A DNA stretch of 64,000 bases, taken from assembly GCA_047610385.1 (NCBI GenBank), contig JBLGAC010000013.1, positions 1 through 64,000 on the forward strand, in the 5' to 3' direction. The translations under genes were made by a program, and so were the position numbers. Each line of letters begins with the position of its first letter. Positions within the stretch are counted from its first letter, which is position 1. Positions 17,333-26,546 of the stretch are shown here, in pieces. The notes beneath the pieces were generated by a model. It did no database searches and was not told the DNA's origin. It saw only the letters and a list, made by a program, of their open reading frames with translations. The stretch comes from JBOCEF01 sp047610385 (GTDB taxonomy: Bacteria > Pseudomonadota > Alphaproteobacteria > Rhodobacterales > Rhodobacteraceae).

Positions 17333-17764
17333 TCAACGGCCGGAGGCGCCTGCGCTTGCTCTCAGAATGTTGAGGGACGAGCGCCAGATCCCCAGCGCCA
17401 GGTCGTGATTCATCTTGGTCTCTGCCGACCGGGTCATCTGATCCTCAAGGGACACCGTGTTGCCATTGGGTGAGGCTGCACCAACGGCGGTGATGAACTT
17501 GTCTTCGCCGGCCACGCCCGCGACCTCCTCTGCGGAGGGGCGGAAATGGCCGGGCCGGGTCGCGCGTCCGACGAAGGTCGACATCGAATCGCCGCCCCCC
17601 CCCGCCTGCCGCCCGGCGAATGTGTCCGCGAATGCGGTCAGGTCGCGGGCGCGAAAGCCCGGCGTGTCCGCATGGGCGATGTTTTCGGCGAGCACGCTCA
17701 AACGACGGCCGGAATGGGCGGCAAGGCCGCTCGCCAGGTTCAGAATCTTGATCTCTTGCATCAT
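17333..17764 (-). CDS. flgB: Flagellar basal-body rod protein FlgB
   Basis: This 143-residue rod protein carries the N-terminal motif LAENIAHADTPGFRARDL and a C-terminal helix (SAETKMNHDLALGIWRSSL). The ATG at 17764, with GGGAGAAG 7 nt upstream, is preferred over the longer frame reaching 17797. It is the first gene of the minus-strand flagellar operon and is divergent from fliI. Confidence 0.93.
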   Translation of the reverse strand: MMQEIKILNLASGLAAHSGRRLSVLAENIAHADTPGFRARDLTAFADTFAGRQAGGGGDSMSTFVGRATRPGHFRPSAEEVAGVAGEDKFITAVGAASPNGNTVSLEDQMTRSAETKMNHDLALGIWRSSLNILRASAGASGR

Positions 17765-17801
17765 GTCGGGGCTTCTCCCTCGTCGGCATCGCAACACCGG
17801 G

Positions 17802-17820
17802 TTAACCGCAACATGGTTGA
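17802..17820. promoter_or_regulatory. Imperfect inverted repeat in the flgB-fliI divergent gap
   Basis: TTAACC (17802-17807) and GGTTGA (17815-17820) form an inverted repeat with one mismatch around 7 nt. It lies midway between the divergent flgB and fliI starts. TTAA-type half sites recall CtrA control of alphaproteobacterial flagella, but this does not match the direct-repeat CtrA consensus, so the factor is unknown. Confidence 0.3.
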
Positions 17821-17853
17821 GAAGTCGTAAGCGTCCGGTTTACCGGTGGGCAA

Positions 17854-19215
17854 ATGACGGAGACCTCGATGAGAAATATTGAGAGACTGACTGCGGAGCT
17901 GGAAGGGGTGGTTCCGCTCCGGCGTGGGGGGGCTGTCCGGGCCGCTGATGGCGCGTCCCTGACCCTTGGGGGCCTGGCGCCCCGCGCGCGGCTTGGCGAC
18001 TTGGTGGAGGTGGAGCGCCGGAGCGGCCCACCCCTTGAGGGAGAGATCATCGCGCTGCGTGACGGCATGGCCGTGGCGATGACCTTCGCACCTGCGGAAG
18101 GGGTGGGTCTGGGCGACCGGGCCTGGCTGTCCAGCGATCCCGGATTACGCCCTTGTGACAAGTGGATAGGCCGAATGGTCGACGCGTTTGGACGGCCCAT
18201 GGATGGCCGTCCGCTGCAGCAGGGGCTTGATACAATTCCCCTGCGCCGCGCCGCTCCTGCTGCAGCGCAGCGACGGGCTTTGGGCGCGCGTGTGCGCACC
18301 GGATTGTCGGCGCTCGACACCGTTTTGCCGATCGCAAAGGGGCAGCGGATCGGGCTGTTTGCGGGATCTGGCGTGGGCAAATCCACACTGCTTGCGAACC
18401 TCGCAAAAGGGGTGGAAACCGACGTTGTTGTGCTGGCCCTGATCGGGGAGCGCGGGCGTGAGCTCAGAGAATTTGCAGAAAATGCGCTGGGAAAAGAGGG
18501 ACGCAAACGGGCGGTAATCGTTACCGCCACCTCGGACGAATCACCTTTGGTCAAGCGCCGGGCCGCCTGGACCGCGCTGTCGATCGCTGAGTATTTCCGC
18601 GACGAGGGCAAACAGGTCCTGCTTTTGTTCGATTCGCTGACCCGCTTTGCCGAAGCGCACCGCGAAATTGCCCTCACCGCGGGTGAACCGCCGTCCCTGC
18701 GCGCGCATCCCCCCTCCACCGCCCATCTGATTGCGGCGCTGGCGGAACGCGCAGGCCCGGGGCTTGAGGGGCCTTCGGGCGACATCACAGCGGTGTTCAC
18801 GGTGCTGGTCGCGGGGTCGGACATGGAAGAACCGATCGCCGACATGGCGCGTGGAATTCTGGACGGTCACGTGATTCTGGACCGAGAGATCGCTGAGCGC
18901 GGCCGATACCCCGCCATTGATCTGCGCCGAAGCGTGTCGCGCGTGCTGCCCGGCGTCGCCACGGTCGAAGAGAATCGCCTGATCACTGAGGCCCGACGCA
19001 TGACGGCTGCATATGAGTCGTCTCTGCCGATGATTCAGGCCGGTCTGTGGAAAGAGGGTGCCGATCCGACCGCGGACCAGGCCGTGCGGGTGCATCCCGC
19101 GCTGGACGCTTTCATGGCCGCGCCTGCGCCGCGGGGCGTTCCCGACAGCTTCGTGCGCCTTGCGCAGGCCCTTGCTGCGCCGCGTGGCCCGGCAAAGCCG
19201 CGCAGGATCGTCTAA
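17854..19215 (+). CDS. fliI: Flagellar export ATPase FliI
   Basis: At 453 residues this is a full-length F1-beta-like ATPase of the flagellar export apparatus. Walker A (GSGVGKST) is at 171-178; DSLTRFAEAHREIALTAGEPP and the Walker B strand QVLLLFDSL are intact. An in-frame ATG at 17869, with GGAG 8 nt upstream, is an equally good start. The gene is transcribed away from the flgB operon and is followed by about 220 nt before flagellin. Confidence 0.94.
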   Translation: MTETSMRNIERLTAELEGVVPLRRGGAVRAADGASLTLGGLAPRARLGDLVEVERRSGPPLEGEIIALRDGMAVAMTFAPAEGVGLGDRAWLSSDPGLRPCDKWIGRMVDAFGRPMDGRPLQQGLDTIPLRRAAPAAAQRRALGARVRTGLSALDTVLPIAKGQRIGLFAGSGVGKSTLLANLAKGVETDVVVLALIGERGRELREFAENALGKEGRKRAVIVTATSDESPLVKRRAAWTALSIAEYFRDEGKQVLLLFDSLTRFAEAHREIALTAGEPPSLRAHPPSTAHLIAALAERAGPGLEGPSGDITAVFTVLVAGSDMEEPIADMARGILDGHVILDREIAERGRYPAIDLRRSVSRVLPGVATVEENRLITEARRMTAAYESSLPMIQAGLWKEGADPTADQAVRVHPALDAFMAAPAPRGVPDSFVRLAQALAAPRGPAKPRRIV

Positions 19216-19396
19216 AATTCTCTGCGCTGCGCCGTGCGGAAGATCGGGCAGGTAACGTCCTCTTATGAAATGGCAGCCATTCTCCTGATTGCGGCCTCAC
19301 CAAGGGGGTCGGCGCGGCCAGGCCGAAAAGGCGGGACCGCAGGCGTGAGAACGGCCGATCTGGCGTGGATCTTAATTCCCGCCATCCACTGAAAGC

Positions 19397-19413
19397 GCGG
19401 CGTGAAGCGCCGC
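19397..19413 (+). promoter_or_regulatory. Hairpin in the flagellin 5' leader
   Basis: GCGGCG (19397-19402) pairs with CGCCGC (19408-19413) around TGAAG, 24 nt upstream of the flagellin ATG. In Caulobacter, FlbT acts on the flagellin mRNA leader; flbT is three genes downstream here. A role of this hairpin in that control is an inference. The rest of the 19216-19437 gap shows no gene or clear promoter match. Confidence 0.35.
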
Positions 19414-19437
19414 ACCCAAACTGGAAAGATAGAGATA

Positions 19438-20742
19438 ATGGCCAGCATCCTGACGAACAACGGCGCGATGGTCGCGCTTCAGACCCTTAAAGGTATCAAC
19501 AAGGGCCTGACCGACGTCCAGTCGCAGATCTCCACTGGTAAAAAGGTCGGTTCCGCGAAAGACAACTCCGCCGTCTGGGCAATCTCCTCAGTCATGAAGT
19601 CCGACGTTAAGGGCTTCAAGGGCATCTCAGAATCCCTGTCGCTCGGCAGTTCGACCGTGTCCGTGGCCCGTCAGGCCGCAGAAACCGTTACCGACTTGCT
19701 GACAGAGATCAAAGGCAAGATCGTCTCGGCGCAGGAAGACAACGTCGACCGTGCCAAGATCCAGACCGACATCGGCGCGCTGCGTGATCAGATCACCTCG
19801 GTGGTCGGTGCCGCTCAGTTCAACGGTTTGAACCTGATCAACGGGTCGGAAACCAACACCAATACCAACGGCAACGCTGGCGTGGATGTGCTGTCGTCGC
19901 TCGACCGCGACAGCAGCGGAGGCGTCAGTTCGTCTTCGATCGGTGTTGATGGGCAGAACCTGTCGCAGACGTCTGGTCTTGCGCTGGACGCCACCGCCAC
20001 CACCGGCGCCGCGGCGATCACCGCCGATCTCGGCACGGCCGGTGCGATTGACGCCAACGATGGCGGCACCAATGACAGCATCACCTTCACGCCGCAGCTG
20101 TTCCTTGATGCCACGGGCGGCGACACGGGCACCGCGGCGCTGAGCGCCGATGAGGCGGGCGTCGACGACACCGTCGCCACCGGCATGGTTGCGGGCGATG
20201 AGCTTCGTCTGTCGGTCGGCGGCACCGAAGGCGTCTACACCGTTCAGGAAGGCGACACCGTGGAAGCGGTCGCGGCCGGCATGAAGAACGCGCTGATCTC
20301 GGCGGGCATCGACACCGACAAGTACTCGCTCGACATCGACACGGCGGCTGGCGCGCTGACGATCACCAACGAAACCAACGACGACGTGGCGTTCACGCAG
20401 ACCTCCACCCGCGGCACTGGCGGGCTGAGCGCTCTTGCTTCGGTCGACGTTTCGACAGCTGGCGGCGCGGCAACGGCCCTTGGCCAGATCGAGAATTTGC
20501 TGCAGACCTCGATCGACGCGGCTGCGTCTTTTGGTTCGGTCCAAGGCCGCATTGAGATCCAGTCAGACTTTGTTGGCAAGCTGTCGGACTCGCTGAAGTC
20601 AGGGATCGGTGCCCTGGTTGACGCGGATCTGGAGGAAGTTTCGGCCCGCCTTCAGTCGCTCCAAGTGCAGCAGCAGTTGGGCGTTCAGGCGCTGTCGATC
20701 GCCAACCAGGCACCGCAGAGCGTCCTGTCGCTCTTCCGCTAA
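19438..20742 (+). CDS. fliC: Flagellin
   Basis: The ATG at 19438 gives a 434-residue flagellin beginning MASILTNNGAMVALQTLK, which is the usual alphaproteobacterial start; upstream in-frame codons are rejected. Residues 1-145 and the last 90 are the conserved D0/D1 coiled-coil parts. The middle (about 140-340) is a Thr/Ala/Asp/Gly-rich variable domain exposed on the filament. It is the only flagellin in the window and is followed by flaF and flbT, its export and expression regulators. Confidence 0.95.
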   Translation: MASILTNNGAMVALQTLKGINKGLTDVQSQISTGKKVGSAKDNSAVWAISSVMKSDVKGFKGISESLSLGSSTVSVARQAAETVTDLLTEIKGKIVSAQEDNVDRAKIQTDIGALRDQITSVVGAAQFNGLNLINGSETNTNTNGNAGVDVLSSLDRDSSGGVSSSSIGVDGQNLSQTSGLALDATATTGAAAITADLGTAGAIDANDGGTNDSITFTPQLFLDATGGDTGTAALSADEAGVDDTVATGMVAGDELRLSVGGTEGVYTVQEGDTVEAVAAGMKNALISAGIDTDKYSLDIDTAAGALTITNETNDDVAFTQTSTRGTGGLSALASVDVSTAGGAATALGQIENLLQTSIDAAASFGSVQGRIEIQSDFVGKLSDSLKSGIGALVDADLEEVSARLQSLQVQQQLGVQALSIANQAPQSVLSLFR

Positions 20743-20753
20743 CGTGATGGGTA

Positions 20754-20776
20754 GGGGCGCCCTTGATGGGCGCCCC
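20754..20776 (+). terminator. Hairpin terminator after flagellin
   Basis: GGGGCGCCC (20754-20762) and GGGCGCCCC (20768-20776) form a perfect 9-bp stem with loop TTGAT, 12 nt after the flagellin stop. There is no long T-tract. Confidence 0.7.
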
Positions 20777-20904
20777 AGCCTCTCGGGGGTTATGTCGTCG
20801 CCTTGAACAGCGCGGCTTGGCCCAGCCTGTTCGCCAGTGCGTCCGGCGGCCCAAAGCGGCTGAAATTCCGGGCGCAGCAGTGGCGCCGATGCGAAGGACA
20901 CGAG

Positions 20905-21300
20905 ATGAACAGCGCTGCTCTCGCTACGACAGGGTATGGCGACGCCCAGATCGCCTTTCACGATTTCAGACAAACCGAATACCGCACGTTCGCTGAGGCG
21001 ACGCGCAGGCTCCGTGTTGCCGCGGGTGCCGCCAGTGATCAGGCTGGGGCTTTTGCGGGTTTGGCTGAAGCGCTTCATGACAACGTCCGGCTGTGGATGA
21101 TCCTTGCGGCCGATGTTGCCAGTCCGGGAAATGAACTTCCCGCACAGCTGCGCGCACGCATCTTCTACCTTGCGGAATTCACCCGCGTGCACTCCGCCAA
21201 GGTGCTTGCCGGGGATGCCGCGCCCGACGTTCTGATCGATGTGAACACCGCGATTATGAAGGGCCTGCGGGCGGGCGTTGCGGCGGGAGGCGCCGCCTGA
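20905..21300 (+). CDS. flaF: Flagellar biosynthesis regulator FlaF
   Basis: The ATG at 20905, preceded by AAGGA 8 nt upstream, gives a 131-residue FlaF; the longer upstream frame has no support. The family stretch QIAFHDFRQTEYRTFAEATRRL opens the protein. FlaF is needed for flagellin synthesis and secretion in Caulobacter and relatives, opposing FlbT. Its stop overlaps the flbT start by one base. Confidence 0.9.
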   Translation: MNSAALATTGYGDAQIAFHDFRQTEYRTFAEATRRLRVAAGAASDQAGAFAGLAEALHDNVRLWMILAADVASPGNELPAQLRARIFYLAEFTRVHSAKVLAGDAAPDVLIDVNTAIMKGLRAGVAAGGAA

Positions 21301-21716
21301 TGCCAGGATTGATCCTCAAGCTTTGCCCGGGCGAGCGATTCATGCTCAACGGTGTGGTGGTTGAAAACGGGCCAAGGCGCGCCCGGCTCAACATCGTCAC
21401 GCCTGAGGCCAATGTGCTTCGCCTGCGCGACGCGATTCATCCGCATGAAGCCACGACGCCGGTCCGGCGGGTGTGCTACATCGCCCAGCTTGTTCTGGCC
21501 GGAGAGGCGGAGCCGATCGAGGCCAAGTCGCAACTTCTTACGGGCATCGAACAGCTCAGCCAGGTCTTCACCGACTCCGACAGCCGTCGCCGGCTGACTG
21601 AAGCGACCGAAGCGCTGGCTGATGACCGCTGGTATCCGGCGCTCAAGGCTTTGCGCGCGCTTTTGGGACGTGAGTCGCGCTTGATCCAGACCGCAGTTCC
21701 AGAAGGTGTGCCATGA
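21300..21716 (+). CDS. flbT: Flagellin mRNA regulator FlbT
   Basis: This 138-residue protein shows the family features GLILKLCPGERFMLNGVVVEN near the N-terminus and FLRAxD-like residues (VLRLRDAIHPHEA). FlbT represses flagellin translation by destabilising the mRNA in Caulobacter. It overlaps flaF by 1 nt and the next gene by 4 nt (ATGA). Confidence 0.92.
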   Translation: MPGLILKLCPGERFMLNGVVVENGPRRARLNIVTPEANVLRLRDAIHPHEATTPVRRVCYIAQLVLAGEAEPIEAKSQLLTGIEQLSQVFTDSDSRRRLTEATEALADDRWYPALKALRALLGRESRLIQTAVPEGVP

Positions 21717-22555
21717 GCTTCCAGCCCTCGGTGCCCCTGACCGGAGTCGGGGGGTGGAAACTGCTGCAACGAACGGAGGCGACCCAGCGGGCCGCCTTCT
21801 CCAATACGCCGACCGTCAAGCGCGATGTCGAACATTTTCGCGCCAAGATTGCCGACACAACAACTGCGGCAGAACTGGTCGCCGATCCGCAGCTTCTCCG
21901 AGTCGCGCTTGGCGCCTTCGGGTTGGAGGACGAGGCGGGAAAATTCGCATTGATCCGGCGCGCACTCGAAGATGGAGTGACGGACAAGAGCAGCCTTGCG
22001 AACCGCATGGTCGACCCGAAATGGAAGAGGTTTGTCAGCGCGTTCGGGTTTGGAGACGGGTCAGGCGGGCAGGTGGCGCGCACAGGGTTTGCGGAGGAGA
22101 TTGCGTCGGCCTACGAGGCCCGCCAGTTTGAAACTGCTTTGGGTGAAAGCGACGACTCGCTGCGGCTTGCCCTCAACTTCCGACGAGAAATTCAGCGCTT
22201 CGCCGATGGCGCTTCGCCTGATGGCTACACTTGGTTCGAAGCGCTCGGCGATCGCCCGGTGCGCGCGGTGCTTGAAGGGGCTTTTGGCTTGCCGAGCAGC
22301 TTCGGCAAGCTTGATATCGATCAGCAGCGCGACGCGATGAAAGACAAGACGACGGCGTTACTTGGCAGTTCGTCGCTGGCCGTCTTCAAAGAGGAAGGCG
22401 CCGTCGACAAGCTCCTGACCCGATATCTCGCCAGGGTATCTGCTGAAAGCGGTCCTTCGGCCACCACCCCGGGGGCCACGGCGCTGACGCTGCTGACCTC
22501 CAGCGGCTTTGGTGCGGGGGCCACGTTTGGCCTGTTGCTTTCCAATGGTGGGTGA
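21713..22555 (+). CDS. DUF1217 flagellar-locus protein
   Basis: This 280-residue cytosolic-looking protein has the DUF1217 pattern: VPLTGVGGWKLLQRT at the start, then DPQLLRVALGAFGLED and ANRMVDPKWKRF. DUF1217 proteins are found in flagellar clusters of alphaproteobacteria; their biochemical role is not established. The start overlaps flbT by 4 nt, so it is the last gene of the flaF-flbT unit. Confidence 0.88.
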   Translation: MSFQPSVPLTGVGGWKLLQRTEATQRAAFSNTPTVKRDVEHFRAKIADTTTAAELVADPQLLRVALGAFGLEDEAGKFALIRRALEDGVTDKSSLANRMVDPKWKRFVSAFGFGDGSGGQVARTGFAEEIASAYEARQFETALGESDDSLRLALNFRREIQRFADGASPDGYTWFEALGDRPVRAVLEGAFGLPSSFGKLDIDQQRDAMKDKTTALLGSSSLAVFKEEGAVDKLLTRYLARVSAESGPSATTPGATALTLLTSSGFGAGATFGLLLSNGG

Positions 22556-22590
22556 GCTTGTCAGGCACTGGCATTGCGTGAAGTTGGCGA

Positions 22591-22695
22591 TTAAATCTCT
22601 GCGATGGTATTGCGTCGCAGCATGAGAGCGGCGTAGGCGTGCACCAACACAATACGCTGCGCCGCTTCCTTATTCCAATGGGTGTGATGCGGCAT
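22591..22695 (-). CDS. Possible 34-residue small ORF convergent with the DUF1217 gene
   Basis: ATG at 22695 to TAA at 22591 encodes a peptide beginning MPHHTHWNKEAAQRI and ending with a hydrophobic stretch and LRRNTIAEI. The frame extends 13 codons upstream of the ATG to a TGA. There is no ribosome site. It may be a small protein or a remnant of a larger gene. Nothing else is recognised between 22556 and 22939. Confidence 0.22.
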   Translation of the reverse strand: MPHHTHWNKEAAQRIVLVHAYAALMLRRNTIAEI

Positions 22696-22939
22696 GTTGC
22701 GGCCGCCCGTCGCGCTTGCCGATGCGTGGTGACACTTTCATCTTTTTGCCACTATATGGCTCTACGCGTGGTGCTGGATCTGGCAGGGTTGATGCAAGGC
22801 TGGCGGCATCTGTCCCGTTGCGGCGCAGCAGAGCTGAGCGTCGCCATTTCAGTGGTCGGACCGCTTGATGGCGGATACCACGACCTGCCTCGCCGATCGT
22901 GGCCGCGGCGTCGAGCAAAGTCTTTCGGGGTGTTGAGAA

Positions 22940-25375
22940 ATGAAACTGATGTCAAGAGCTTGGACTTGGGCGCTCGTGGGAGCGTTGCTTACTGTGCTCA
23001 CGGCCTGCGACACGGCGGAAGAGCGCGCTGAGGCGCATTTCCAGCGTGGCCTTGAGCTTGTTGAGCAGGGCACCCCTGTCAAGGCACAGCTCGAGTTTCG
23101 CAATGCGTTGAAGCTGAACAAGACACATGTCCAGGCGCGGTACGAATTCGCCCGGATCATGCGCTCTGACCAAGACATCCGCGGCGCTTTGAAGAATTAC
23201 CTCACCATTGTTGAGCTTGACGGTAACTTCTTGCCAGCGCGCTTGGAAATTGGTGAGATTTTTCTTCTTGCAAACCGTCCCGAAGATGCAGCCCGCCACA
23301 TCGAGGCGGCTCTGAAACTTGAACCTGAAAACATCCGCGCCCGGTCGATGCAGGCCACCGTAGATTTCAAGAATGGCAACGTCGATCTTGCGCTGGAACG
23401 CGCGAACGCTGTTCTTGCTGAAGATCCGAGCAACGTCACAGGCCGTTTGGTCAATGTAGCCTATCTGATGGATCGCGGCGAACTGCGCAAAGCGCTGGCG
23501 GAGATCGATAAGGGGCTTGGCCTCTCGCCTGAGGATCTGAGCCTCAATGTTGTGAAGCTGGGCATCGCCGAGCAGCTTGGCGATCCGGAGCCGGTGGGTC
23601 AGCAGCTCAAGATCCTTGTGCGCATGTTCCCCAAGACCAACCAGTTCCGGTCTTCGTTGACGGCTTGGCATATGGGGCGCAATGAAACTGTCGAGGCGGA
23701 AGACCAGCTTCGCGCGCTCGCCGACAACAATCCCGAGGATGTGCGCTGGTCGCTGGACCTGGTGCGGTTTCTTGGTTCGATCAAGGGGCCCGCGGAGGCA
23801 CGTGCCGAGCTGGAGCGTCTGATCGCGTCGGACCACCCCCATGCCGAATATCAGTTTGCGCTTGCTGCGGTCGATCTGTCCGAAGGCGATAATGAGCAGG
23901 GCATGGCCCGTCTGCGCGCCGTGGTCGAAAAGGCGGGCGACACCGCCGACGGCTTCAAGGCCCGAGTCGAAGTCGCGCGCTACATGATCCGCAGCGGCGA
24001 TCGCAAGGCTGGCTTCGCCGAAATCGACTACATCCTTGAAAAAGACCCCCGCAACGTTGCGGCGCTTGGCATTCGTGCGGCCCGCTTTGTGGAAGAAGAT
24101 CGCCCTGATCTGGCGATCAACGACCTGCGTGCGGCGCTCGACAGCGATCCTGACAATCTCAAACTGCTCGGCTTGCTCGCCACCGCATATGAGCGCGCAG
24201 GCAGCCATGAGCTGGCGGTTGAGCGGATGGCGCAGGCAGCGACCGTTTCGAATTATGAACCCCAGCCGACCCTGCGCTACGTCAAGGCGCTGATGGCTGA
24301 AGGCAAAGATGACGTGGTCGAAAGCATCCTGCGCGATGCGCTTGCCAAGCGCGAAGACAACCGCGAATTCCTGCTGACCTTCGCGCAGCTGCGCCTGGCC
24401 AAAGAAGACTGGCGCGAAGTGCAGCGCATTGCTGATCGGCTGCGCGTGCTGGACCCTGAGGACGCGGCGGCGGACCGCCTGATCGCCGCGTCACTTGTCG
24501 GCCAGAAGATGTTCAGCCAGAGCATCGATGTGCTCTCCGAAGCGGTCGCCGCGTCGGATGGTGCCGATATCGGCGCGATGATGTCGCTGGTGCGCACCTA
24601 TGTGGCCGCTGGCCAGGTTGAGGAGGCGGAGAGCTATCTTGCCGCCCAGATCAAAGAGAACCCGGGCAACCCCGCCGCGCTGGTACTTTTTGGCTCGCTG
24701 CAGGCCGCGCGCGGCAAGCTCGATGAGGCTGAGGCGTCATTCCTGCGCGCGATCGAGGAGGCACCGGAATACGGCGTCGCCTATGCCAGCCTTGCCTCAA
24801 TCTATGAGACAAAGGGCAATCAGGATGAGGCCAAGCGCCAGCTCGAAGCCGGGCTGGAAGCAAGCGGCAACGACAATCTGCGTCTTGCGCTTGCGATGCG
24901 TATGGAGGCTGCGGGCGACATCGACGGGGCCATCGATGCCTATAACACAATTTATTCACGGCGCTCCGACAGCGCTATTGTGGCAAACAACCTCGCCAGC
25001 CTGATCGCTGACCACCGTGCCGATGATCCCGCGCAGCTGGAGCGGGCGTTTAACATCGCGCAGCGGTTCCGCGAAAGCTCAAACCCCTACATGCAGGACA
25101 CGTACGGCTGGCTGCTTTTCCTGCGTGGACAGCCGGAGCAGGCTGTGGCCGCGCTGCGCCCCGCGGCGGAGCGTCTGACGAGCAACGCGCTGGTCCAGTA
25201 CCATCTGGGTCGCGTCTATGAGGAGCTCAAGCAGCTGGACCGCGCCCATGACACGCTCGCGCGCTCAATCGAATTGGCGGCGGATGCGCCTTTCACCCAT
25301 CTCGATGATGCAAAGGCGGCTTTGGCGCGTGTTGAGGCGGCGCGCAAGGCGCTGGCGACGCCGGCCCCTGAATGA
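22940..25375 (+). CDS. PrsT-like TPR lipoprotein of an exopolysaccharide locus
   Basis: The 811-residue protein has a lipoprotein signal ending in LTAC (Cys23) and then TPR units to the end, for example AEAHFQRGLELVEQG, EAEASFLRAIEEAPEYG and LVQYHLGRVYEELKQLD. Size and architecture match PrsT, the TPR lipoprotein of exosortase/PEP-CTERM-associated EPS loci. It probably sits in the outer membrane or periplasm and scaffolds polysaccharide synthesis or export. The start is ATG at 22940. A hairpin follows the stop, then the ATPase gene. Confidence 0.82.
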   Translation: MKLMSRAWTWALVGALLTVLTACDTAEERAEAHFQRGLELVEQGTPVKAQLEFRNALKLNKTHVQARYEFARIMRSDQDIRGALKNYLTIVELDGNFLPARLEIGEIFLLANRPEDAARHIEAALKLEPENIRARSMQATVDFKNGNVDLALERANAVLAEDPSNVTGRLVNVAYLMDRGELRKALAEIDKGLGLSPEDLSLNVVKLGIAEQLGDPEPVGQQLKILVRMFPKTNQFRSSLTAWHMGRNETVEAEDQLRALADNNPEDVRWSLDLVRFLGSIKGPAEARAELERLIASDHPHAEYQFALAAVDLSEGDNEQGMARLRAVVEKAGDTADGFKARVEVARYMIRSGDRKAGFAEIDYILEKDPRNVAALGIRAARFVEEDRPDLAINDLRAALDSDPDNLKLLGLLATAYERAGSHELAVERMAQAATVSNYEPQPTLRYVKALMAEGKDDVVESILRDALAKREDNREFLLTFAQLRLAKEDWREVQRIADRLRVLDPEDAAADRLIAASLVGQKMFSQSIDVLSEAVAASDGADIGAMMSLVRTYVAAGQVEEAESYLAAQIKENPGNPAALVLFGSLQAARGKLDEAEASFLRAIEEAPEYGVAYASLASIYETKGNQDEAKRQLEAGLEASGNDNLRLALAMRMEAAGDIDGAIDAYNTIYSRRSDSAIVANNLASLIADHRADDPAQLERAFNIAQRFRESSNPYMQDTYGWLLFLRGQPEQAVAALRPAAERLTSNALVQYHLGRVYEELKQLDRAHDTLARSIELAADAPFTHLDDAKAALARVEAARKALATPAPE

Positions 25376-25381
25376 TCGGCA

Positions 25382-25415
25382 GGCGCCCTGCCCCCGTATG
25401 TTCAGGCGGGGCGCC
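25382..25415 (+). terminator. Hairpin after the PrsT-like gene
   Basis: GGCGCCCTGCC (25382-25392) pairs with GGCGGGGCGCC (25405-25415), 11 bp including one G-U pair, 7 nt after the stop codon. It is probably a partial terminator or mRNA 3'-end protector inside the EPS cluster. Confidence 0.6.
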
Positions 25416-25520
25416 GCCACTTCGCACCTATCGATCACAAGGATTGAGCAGACCGATTTTGACTTCTGACAACACACAGACATACGCCGATTGTGGCGCA
25501 AAACGGGGAGGGCCGGCACG

Positions 25521-26516
25521 ATGAGAGACCTGTCCCGTATGTATCTGGACTATTACGGCCTGCGTGAGCGACCGTTTTCGTTGGTGCCTGACCCTGACTT
25601 TCTGTTCTGGGCGCGGCCCCACAGCAAAGCCTATACGATGCTGGAATACGGCATCGCCAGCCATGCGCCGATCACGGTGATCACTGGCGAAATTGGCTCT
25701 GGCAAGACGACCTTGGTGCGCAAGCTTCTTAGCGAAATCCCCGCCGATTACTGCGTTGGACTGATTTCTAACGCCACTGGTGGGCGCGGGGAACTGCTGC
25801 ATTGGGTGATGATGTCCCTGGGCCAGCAGGTTGCATCAGGCGCAACCTATGTGGAGATTTTCCACAGCTTCCAGACCTTTCTGATCAACGAATACGCTCA
25901 GGGCCGGCGCACTGCGCTGATCTTTGACGAAGCGCAGAACCTGACGGCCGAGACGCTTGAAGAACTGCGGATGTTTTCCAACATCAACGCGGACAAAGAT
26001 GAATTGCTGCAGCTGATTCTGGTGGGTCAGCCTGAGCTGCGCGACCTGGTGCACCGGCCCGAGCTGCAGCAATTCGCGCAGCGCATCGCGTCGGAATTCC
26101 ACCTGCGTGCGCTCGATCCCGACGAAACCGCCCAGTATGTCGCCCATCGCATGGCTGTCGGCGGTGCCACACAGCCGGTGTTCGACGAAAACGCAGCTGC
26201 GGTGATCCATGCGGCCTGCCGGGGCGTGCCGCGGCTGATCAATCAGCTGTGCGATTACGCGTTGGTCTACGGCTTTGCCGAGGAACAGCCAGAAATCGGT
26301 GCGGCCATTGTGCGCGACGTGTTGGAGGACCGGCGGGAATTCGGCGTGTTCTCCTATCCTGACGCGGTGCACGGCGCCCCGCAGGTGAGTGCGCGCAAAC
26401 CCGCAGCCGCGCCGGTCCGGGCGCCGGAGGCCACGCCGCCTACGGCACCTGGGCCGGCCTCAATCGACGGCGATGAGAACGTGTTTTACGGCGTATGGGG
26501 AGAGCGCAAGGTCTGA
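25521..26516 (+). CDS. ExeA-like AAA ATPase of the EPS locus
   Basis: The start at ATG 25521, with GGGAGGG about 9 nt upstream, gives 331 residues. The protein opens with MYLDYYGLRERPFSLVPDP (from residue 7), the hallmark of the ExeA/GspA ATPase family used in PEP-CTERM EPS loci. Walker A is GEIGSGKTT at 56-64 and Walker B is ALIFDEAQN at about 132-140. A Pro/Ala-rich linker ends the protein. It probably supplies energy or regulation to polysaccharide assembly. The next gene starts within 30 nt. Confidence 0.85.
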   Translation: MRDLSRMYLDYYGLRERPFSLVPDPDFLFWARPHSKAYTMLEYGIASHAPITVITGEIGSGKTTLVRKLLSEIPADYCVGLISNATGGRGELLHWVMMSLGQQVASGATYVEIFHSFQTFLINEYAQGRRTALIFDEAQNLTAETLEELRMFSNINADKDELLQLILVGQPELRDLVHRPELQQFAQRIASEFHLRALDPDETAQYVAHRMAVGGATQPVFDENAAAVIHAACRGVPRLINQLCDYALVYGFAEEQPEIGAAIVRDVLEDRREFGVFSYPDAVHGAPQVSARKPAAAPVRAPEATPPTAPGPASIDGDENVFYGVWGERKV

Positions 26517-26546
26517 CCTTTGGTCAGCCTGCCGCGGATCACAGCA

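Noticed and set aside
22952..24208. 418-residue minus-strand ORF inside the PrsT-like gene
   Set aside because: The plus strand carries a clear TPR lipoprotein; the antisense frame has no domain and no ribosome site.
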